Shown here in pieces: positions 23,203 to 28,742 of a stretch of DNA of 28,742 nucleotides. This DNA is from Porphyromonas sp. GTDB lineage: Bacteria > Bacteroidota > Bacteroidia > Bacteroidales > Porphyromonadaceae. The notes under the pieces were generated by a model. It was not told the origin of the DNA and made no database searches. It saw only the letters and a list, made by a program, of their open reading frames with translations. The stretch is from contig JASBZK010000027.1 in assembly GCA_029983505.1 (NCBI GenBank), forward strand, positions 1 to 28,742, written 5' to 3'. The stretch's first letter is position 1, and every line of letters starts with the position of its first letter. Made by a program: the position numbers and the translations under genes.

Positions 23203-24870
23203 ATGATGACCGGGAAGATATCCATATACCAAGTCCTGCCCAGACTTTTTGGGAATACGAACGACTCCCTCAAGCCCAACGGAACCCTCGAAGAGAACGG
23301 TTCCGGGAAGTTTGACGACTTTACGGATGAGGTGCTTCGCGGCATAAAGGGACTTGGTGTGACCCACGTGTGGTACACCGGAGTCCTGGATCATGCCACG
23401 GGGACGGATTTCCCGGGCAAACCCGCCACCCAGCCCGAGGTGCTCAAGGGCATAGCCGGCTCGCCGTATGCCGTAAGGGATTACTATGATGTGGCTCCAG
23501 AGCTTGCCGTAAATCCGGAGAATAGGGAAGAGGAGTTTCGGGCACTGATCGAGCGAACCCATAAGGCGCAGATGAAAGTCGTCATCGACTTCGTCCCCAA
23601 CCACGTCTCCCGTGTGTACCACTCCCTCCGCCGCCCGCCTCTCGTAAGGGATTTGGGCGCTGACGATAAGACGGACGTGGCTTTTGACAAAAACAATAAC
23701 TACTACTACATCCCGGGCTCCACGCTCATCATAGGTGACGACCACGCCGACCCCGTGCACGGGGCGTTTATGGAGTTTCCTGCCAAGGCGACCGGCAACG
23801 ACGTCTTTACCCCATACCCTTCCGAAAAAGACTGGTACGAGACCGTGAAGCTCAATTACGGCTGGGATCCCTACACTTGGCAAGAGCACTACGAGTCGCC
23901 TGTACCCGACACTTGGAATAAGATGCTGGATATCCTCCTCTACTGGTGTGCTATGGGGGTGGATGCCTTCAGGTGCGATATGGCGGGGATGGTGCCGGTG
24001 CCGTTCTGGAAATGGGTCATCGGGAAAGTGCATCTCTCGCATCCCGAAACGGAGTTTGTCGCCGAACTGTATGAGCCCATCAGGTACAAGTCGTACATCG
24101 AGGCCGGATTCGACTACCTCTACGATAAAGTCGGGCTCTACGATACACTCGTAGGAGTCTTAAAGGGGCAGACGCCGGCAAGTGCCGTTTCCGACACTTG
24201 GAAAGCTGTCGAAGGACTCTCGGGGCATCTTCTTCACTTTATGGAGAACCACGACGAGCAGCGTTTGGCCTCCGACTTTATCTCCGGTGACGGGCGTAAA
24301 GCTTTCCCCGCTATGGCGCTCTCTGCACTCATCGACTCGTCGGGGATTATGACCTACTTCGGTCAGGAGCTCGGCGAGCGGGGTATGGACGAAGAGGGCT
24401 TTAGCGGACGAGACGGACGAACCACGATATTCGATTACTGGAGTGTGCCTGCCGTCCGTCTGTGGAAGACGGGTAGGGCGTCGGAAGAGATACTCGGGCT
24501 CAGAGAGAAATACACTCTGCTGCTCAATCTCGCCATAAACGACCCCGTTTTCGGCAGAGGACAGTTCTTCGACTTGATGTACGCCAATGTCGGTCGCTTC
24601 GACTTCACGAAGCAATATGCGTTCTTACGCTCTTTTGACCAAGAAGTGGCGCTGGTCGTGGTGAATTTTGACGACAAAGATGCCTTTTTGGAAATCAAGA
24701 CCCCGGAGCTTGCACTGGATATGTTCGGCCTACACAAAGGTATGGTCGGCACCGTGAAAAACCCCATCTCCGGCGATAAGGGGGCTATGGAGCTGAACCC
24801 CGAGTACCCCTACCAAATAGAAGTGCCCGCCCTGGGTGTGGCTATTCGCTGTTTCAGACCCGTCGTCTGA
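23203..24870 (+). CDS. Cytoplasmic glycoside hydrolase family 13 (alpha-amylase type)
   Basis: 555 aa. It has the four GH13 regions: DFVPNHV (129-135), GVDAFRCDMA (252-261) with nucleophile Asp259, EFVAELYE (284-291) with acid/base Glu288, and FMENHDEQR (346-354) with Asp351. It acts on alpha-glucans or related alpha-glucosides; the exact bond and substrate are not evident. There is no signal peptide, so the enzyme is probably intracellular and may work on glycogen or imported oligosaccharide. Two consecutive ATG codons (23203, 23206) follow a GAGAGA stretch; either may be the start. No SusC/SusD or regulator lies nearby, so this is not a standard polysaccharide-utilisation locus. Confidence 0.9.
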   Translation: MMTGKISIYQVLPRLFGNTNDSLKPNGTLEENGSGKFDDFTDEVLRGIKGLGVTHVWYTGVLDHATGTDFPGKPATQPEVLKGIAGSPYAVRDYYDVAPELAVNPENREEEFRALIERTHKAQMKVVIDFVPNHVSRVYHSLRRPPLVRDLGADDKTDVAFDKNNNYYYIPGSTLIIGDDHADPVHGAFMEFPAKATGNDVFTPYPSEKDWYETVKLNYGWDPYTWQEHYESPVPDTWNKMLDILLYWCAMGVDAFRCDMAGMVPVPFWKWVIGKVHLSHPETEFVAELYEPIRYKSYIEAGFDYLYDKVGLYDTLVGVLKGQTPASAVSDTWKAVEGLSGHLLHFMENHDEQRLASDFISGDGRKAFPAMALSALIDSSGIMTYFGQELGERGMDEEGFSGRDGRTTIFDYWSVPAVRLWKTGRASEEILGLREKYTLLLNLAINDPVFGRGQFFDLMYANVGRFDFTKQYAFLRSFDQEVALVVVNFDDKDAFLEIKTPELALDMFGLHKGMVGTVKNPISGDKGAMELNPEYPYQIEVPALGVAIRCFRPVV

Positions 24871-24935
24871 TTCGGCTCCGAACCTTGTGAGAAAACTACC
24901 CTAACTTTTGGCAACTAAATAATCGGAAACTTTTT

Positions 24936-26171
24936 ATGTTAGAAATCACACCAAACGCTCAGCGTTACATCGATCAGGAAGAGAGATACGGAGCGCACAA
25001 CTACCACCCCCTGCCTGTGGTGCTCTCCAAAGGGAAAGGGGCTTTCGTGTGGGACGTGGACGGCAAACGCTACTTCGACTTCCTCTCCGCCTACTCCGCG
25101 GTAAACCAAGGCCACTGCCACCCCAAGATTGTCGCAGCACTCACCGAACAGGCACAGAAGCTCTGCCTGACTTCAAGGGCTTTTTATAACGACACTCTGG
25201 GTCCCTTTGAAGAGTTTGTCCACGACTACTTCGGCTACGACAAGCTCCTGCCGATGAATAGCGGTGCGGAAGCGGTGGAGACGGGACTCAAACTGGCTCG
25301 TCGCTGGGGGTACGACGTGAAAGGCATCCCGGAAGGGGAAGGCATCATCATCGTCTGCGATGGGAACTTCCATGGCCGCACGATATCCATCGTCTCGATG
25401 TCTTCAGACCCGGATGCTTACACGGGCTATGGTCCCTACACGCCGGGCTTCGTGAAAGTGCCTTACGACGACCTGCCCGCGATGAAAAAGGCTATCGAAG
25501 CCAACAGCGACCGGCTCTGCGGAGTGCTCCTTGAGCCCATCCAGGGTGAGGCGGGCGTTAAAGTCCCGAAGGACGGGTACCTCAGGTCTGTCGCAGACCT
25601 CTGCAAGGCTCATAACGCGCTTTTCATCGCAGACGAAGTACAGACCGGCATCGCACGTACCGGTAAGATGCTCTGCACGGAGCACGAGGGAGTTCGCCCC
25701 GATATCGTCCTCTTGGGCAAAGCTATCTCCGGAGGGGTTCTTCCCGTGTCCGCCGTCCTCGCCGACGACGAAATCATGCTGACGATCAAACCGGGCGAGC
25801 ACGGCTCCACGTACGGAGGTTTCCCGATCGCCTGCAAGGTCGCTGTGGCCGCCTTGACGGTCGTAAAAGAAGAAAACCTTGTGGAGAAGGCGGCTCAGTT
25901 GGGCGAGATATTCAGAGCGGAGATTCGGAAGATCGACAGCCCGGCGATTAAGGAGGTGAGGGGAAAAGGCTTGCTCAACGCCGTCGTCATCGAGCCGATG
26001 AACGGCAAAGAAGCTTGGGACCTCTGCCTCATTATGGCCTCGAAGGGACTTATCGCCAAGCCCACACACCGGCACATCATCCGCTTTGCTCCGCCTCTCG
26101 TGATTACTGAGAGCGAGCTTAGGGAAGCGATCGAGATCATCAAGGAATCCGTTTCCGAGTATTTGCGCTAA
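24936..26171 (+). CDS. rocD: Ornithine aminotransferase RocD
   Basis: 411 aa, class III PLP aminotransferase converting ornithine and 2-oxoglutarate to glutamate semialdehyde (P5C) and glutamate. Seen: ERYGAHNYHPLPVVLSKGKG (16-35), typical of ornithine rather than acetylornithine aminotransferases; MNSGAEAVE (107-115); LEPIQGEAGVKVP (199-211); DEVQTG (233-238); and LLGKAISGGVLP (259-270) with PLP lysine Lys262. It precedes ctlX by 11 bases and pruA beyond it, so the operon runs from citrulline to glutamate. Confidence 0.95.
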   Translation: MLEITPNAQRYIDQEERYGAHNYHPLPVVLSKGKGAFVWDVDGKRYFDFLSAYSAVNQGHCHPKIVAALTEQAQKLCLTSRAFYNDTLGPFEEFVHDYFGYDKLLPMNSGAEAVETGLKLARRWGYDVKGIPEGEGIIIVCDGNFHGRTISIVSMSSDPDAYTGYGPYTPGFVKVPYDDLPAMKKAIEANSDRLCGVLLEPIQGEAGVKVPKDGYLRSVADLCKAHNALFIADEVQTGIARTGKMLCTEHEGVRPDIVLLGKAISGGVLPVSAVLADDEIMLTIKPGEHGSTYGGFPIACKVAVAALTVVKEENLVEKAAQLGEIFRAEIRKIDSPAIKEVRGKGLLNAVVIEPMNGKEAWDLCLIMASKGLIAKPTHRHIIRFAPPLVITESELREAIEIIKESVSEYLR

Positions 26172-26182
26172 ATGTCACCGGT

Positions 26183-27145
26183 ATGGCTTCCCATCGCGAA
26201 CAAATAGCCGGTATGGTCTACATGGTGAGACCTGCAAATTTTACCGCGAATAAAGCGACACTCGGGGATAACTTCTTCCAAGATCCGGATGGCGTATCCG
26301 GAGATCCCCAGGCTAAGGCTCTCAGAGAGTTTGATGCCTTTGTGAGCTTACTTCGTGAGAACGGCATCCTCGTCGCTGTCGCTCAGGACACGGAGGAGCC
26401 GCATACTCCGGACTCCATTTTTCCGAATAACTGGTTCGTAACCAATTCGGACGGCACGCTCTCCATCTTTCGTCTCTTCGCAAAAAATAGAGATATGGAG
26501 AGTCGCAAACCGGAGCTCTACGACAAACTTCTCGAAGTCTACAGACCTGTCAAGATCTTAGACCTCAGACCCATTGCCCTTGAAACCGGTGCTTATCTTG
26601 AGGGCACAGGGAGTATGATCCTCGATAGGTACAATGACGTGGCTTACGCTTGCCGCTCCAAACGCACGGATGAGGGTCTATTCCATTACTTCTGCCAAGA
26701 GCGAAACTACGAGCCGATTCTCTTTGATGCAGTGGACGCGGAGGGTAATCCCATTTACCACACCAACGTGATGATGACCGTGGCCGAAGACCTTGCCGTC
26801 ATCTGTGCCGACTCCATCCCGAATGTGACGGAGCGTGAGGCGGTTCTCAAAAAGCTCACGGACACAGGCCACGAGATTGTCCTACTCAGTCTCGATCAGC
26901 TTTACGCTTATGCGGGCAATATGCTCGGCGTCAAAAATCTCCTCGGTCAGCGTTTTATGGTGATGTCGCGCCAAGCCCTCCTGTCTCTTACGCCGACTCA
27001 AGTGGCTCAAATCTCCCGTAAAATGGGCATCATTGCACCCGACATTAAGACCATCGAGACGCTTGGAGGTGGCTCCGCGCGCTGTATGATGGCCGAGATC
27101 TTCAAGCACAAGGAACTCAATACCGATTACTTCGAGGCGCAATGA
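26183..27145 (+). CDS. ctlX: Citrulline hydrolase-type amidinotransferase CtlX
   Basis: 320 aa, guanidino-group-modifying (amidinotransferase/arginine deiminase-like) superfamily. Visible: MVRPANF near the N-terminus (14-20), TPDSIFPNNWF (75-85), LEGTGSMILDR (139-149), IYHTNVMMTV (191-200) with His193, and GGGSARCMMAEI (295-306) with Cys301 as the expected nucleophile. The asparagine-rich FPNNW and the RCMMAE end are typical of the Bacteroidota CtlX group, proposed to split citrulline into ornithine, CO2 and ammonia. The location between rocD and pruA supports this, since the product ornithine is the RocD substrate. An arginine deiminase or dimethylarginine hydrolase activity is the alternative. 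Confidence 0.88.
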   Translation: MASHREQIAGMVYMVRPANFTANKATLGDNFFQDPDGVSGDPQAKALREFDAFVSLLRENGILVAVAQDTEEPHTPDSIFPNNWFVTNSDGTLSIFRLFAKNRDMESRKPELYDKLLEVYRPVKILDLRPIALETGAYLEGTGSMILDRYNDVAYACRSKRTDEGLFHYFCQERNYEPILFDAVDAEGNPIYHTNVMMTVAEDLAVICADSIPNVTEREAVLKKLTDTGHEIVLLSLDQLYAYAGNMLGVKNLLGQRFMVMSRQALLSLTPTQVAQISRKMGIIAPDIKTIETLGGGSARCMMAEIFKHKELNTDYFEAQ

Positions 27146-27195
27146 TTTTTTCCCCCCTACCTATGTATTCACTCTAACACTCAAATAAAAAACTT

Positions 27196-28742
27196 ATGGA
27201 CAACATCCTATATGCCTTTGAAAGGCCCGAGAACGAACCCGTCTATGGCTACGCCCCCGGTTCCAAAGAGAGGGAATCCCTAAAGAAAGCCCTTAAGAAT
27301 CACCCCACCGAATTGGAGATCCCCCTCATTATAGGCGGGAAAGAGGTGCGAACCGGTAACACCGGGAAGGTGGTCGAGCCTCATCGCCACGCCAATGTGC
27401 TTGCGACCTACCACAAAGCGGGGGAGAAAGAGGTCAAAGAGGCCATAAAGGCTTCCCAAGAGGCTTACAAGGAGTGGAGCCGGATGCCTTGGCTCGAGCG
27501 GGCTGCCGTGATGAACCGCATCGCCGAGCTCATCTCCACGAAATACCGCTATGACCTCAATTCCGCACTAATGCTGGGGCAAAGCAAGAACCCGATGCAG
27601 GCGGAGATCGATGCCCCGTGCGAGCTCATCGACTTTATCCGCTTCGGCAACTACTGCGCTTCCCGCATCTTCGAGGATCAGCCTCTGTCGGTAAAGGGAC
27701 AAAACAACCGCGTCGAGTACCGTCCGCTTGAGGGTTTCGTCTATACGCTTACGCCGTTCAACTTCACCTCCATCGCCTCTAACCTCAACCTCGCACCCGC
27801 CCTGATGGGGAATACGACCATCTGGAAGCCTTCGACCACGGCTCTGTACTCCAACTACCTCCTGATGAGGATTTTCAAAGAGGCAGGTTTGCCGGACGGG
27901 GTGGTTAACTTTATCCCCGGCAAAGGTTCCGAGATCGGCAAAGTCCTCATCAATGACCCCAACCTGGCAGGGTTCCACTTCACGGGCTCGACGGCGACAT
28001 TTAATTATCTGTGGTCTCAAATGGGGGCAAATCTCGACAAATACAAGTCTTACCCCATCATCGTAGGCGAGACGGGAGGCAAAAACTTCATCGTCGCCCA
28101 CAGCTCCGCTCCCGTGGAGGAAGTGGCCGTGGCCATCGTGCGTGGCGCTTTCGAGTATCAGGGTCAGAAATGCTCCGCCGCTTCCCGCGCCTATATCCCG
28201 AAGTCTATGTGGAAAGAGCTCCGCGAAAGACTTGAGGCACTCATCTCTACGATAAAGATGGGAGACGTGCGTGACTTCTCCAACTTTATGAACGCCGTTA
28301 TCGACGAAGCCTCTTTTGACAACATCAAGGGCTTCATCGACGAAGCCAAGGCATCTCCCGAAAGCGAAGTGATCATCGGCGGTGGTTGCGACAAGAGTGT
28401 GGGTTACTTCGTGGAGCCCACCGTGATCCTCACGACGAATCCCCACAGCCGTTCTATGGTCGAAGAGATCTTTGGTCCTGTGATTACCGTATTCGTATAC
28501 GACGACGGGAAGTACGACGAGATGCTCTCGCTTGTGGATTCCTCTACCAAGTACGGACTGACTGGGTCTGTCTTCGCACGGGATAGGATGGTGATCAATA
28601 AAACGATGGATGCACTCAGGTTTACAGCCGGCAACTTCTACATCAATGACAAGCCGACCGGTGCAGTGGTGGGACAGCAGCCATTCGGAGGAAGCAGGGC
28701 TTCCGGCACAAACGATAAGGCAGGCTCTTCGCTCAACCTCAT
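27196..28742 (+). CDS. pruA: Delta-1-pyrroline-5-carboxylate dehydrogenase (3' end outside window)
   Basis: Open from the ATG at 27196 to the window edge: 515 complete codons, against roughly 540 for the family, so only a short C-terminal part is missing. The NAD-dependent aldehyde dehydrogenase converts glutamate semialdehyde/P5C to glutamate. Visible: LMLGQSKNPMQAEIDAPCE, YTPFNFTSIASNLNLAP-like substrate region near 195-210, FTGSTATFN, GETGGKNF with catalytic Glu292, and FEYQGQKCSAASR with nucleophile Cys326. The end region contains GGSRASGTNDKAGS. It lies 50 bases after ctlX and completes the citrulline-ornithine-glutamate route. There is no proline dehydrogenase domain in the part seen. 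Confidence 0.95.
   Translation, partial: MDNILYAFERPENEPVYGYAPGSKERESLKKALKNHPTELEIPLIIGGKEVRTGNTGKVVEPHRHANVLATYHKAGEKEVKEAIKASQEAYKEWSRMPWLERAAVMNRIAELISTKYRYDLNSALMLGQSKNPMQAEIDAPCELIDFIRFGNYCASRIFEDQPLSVKGQNNRVEYRPLEGFVYTLTPFNFTSIASNLNLAPALMGNTTIWKPSTTALYSNYLLMRIFKEAGLPDGVVNFIPGKGSEIGKVLINDPNLAGFHFTGSTATFNYLWSQMGANLDKYKSYPIIVGETGGKNFIVAHSSAPVEEVAVAIVRGAFEYQGQKCSAASRAYIPKSMWKELRERLEALISTIKMGDVRDFSNFMNAVIDEASFDNIKGFIDEAKASPESEVIIGGGCDKSVGYFVEPTVILTTNPHSRSMVEEIFGPVITVFVYDDGKYDEMLSLVDSSTKYGLTGSVFARDRMVINKTMDALRFTAGNFYINDKPTGAVVGQQPFGGSRASGTNDKAGSSLNL

Noticed and set aside
24871..24935. TAACTTTTG as the promoter of rocD
   Set aside because: It has three bases instead of two between TA and TTTG and no -33 TTTG at the right spacing; it is too weak to list as a promoter.

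Overview
The window looks like a chromosomal segment of a Bacteroidota bacterium, most likely a Porphyromonas-type anaerobe (genus inferred, not proven). Three promoters match the Bacteroidota pattern TTTG-N19-TAnnTTTG exactly. There is a three-subunit di-heme type succinate dehydrogenase/fumarate reductase, a DUF4837-type lipoprotein beside pdxA, and a citrulline/ornithine-to-glutamate operon. By eye the GC content is a little above 50% and coding density is high. No rRNA, transposase, integrase or CRISPR array is visible.

Layout. 1-2597 is the one accessory-looking stretch: a low-GC AAA/DUF4143 ATPase gene on the minus strand with its own promoter, between GC-rich hairpin-dense repeats and beside a 23-bp tandem array. 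2598-2670 is tRNA-Gly(GCC) with promoter and terminator. 2997-6854 (+) is a housekeeping run: DUF4837 lipoprotein, pdxA, a diacylglycerol/lipid kinase and the ribosome-assembly GTPase engB. 7145-11527 (+) is an unassigned four-gene cassette: a membrane protein, a P-loop GTPase-like protein with an altered G3 motif, a coiled-coil C-terminally anchored protein, and a DUF805 protein with a new N-terminal domain. 16714-11759 (-) is an operon of a HerA-like ATPase (DUF853), an SPOUT rRNA/tRNA methyltransferase, ispD and recG. 20494-17035 (-) is frdC-frdA-frdB. 21721-20660 (-) is a GNAT acetyltransferase fused to an AlaX-type tRNA-editing domain. 22093-24870 (+) holds an L-threonine aldolase and a cytoplasmic GH13 enzyme. 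24936 to the window end (+) holds rocD, ctlX and a pruA that runs off the edge.

The genes combine into recognisable modules: PLP and isoprenoid biosynthesis (pdxA, ispD), genome maintenance (recG, HerA-like), anaerobic fumarate respiration (frdCAB), and amino-acid use (ltaE; citrulline to ornithine to P5C to glutamate through ctlX, rocD and pruA).

The two most interesting signals are (i) a family of degenerate tandem repeats with an exact 23-bp period, core GGTACAGACCGA, found in five separate intergenic regions (a sixth AT-rich array has the same period), sometimes forming perfect terminator-like hairpins; and (ii) the compact four-gene GTPase/membrane/DUF805 cassette with ATGA-type coupling, a candidate undescribed membrane-associated system.
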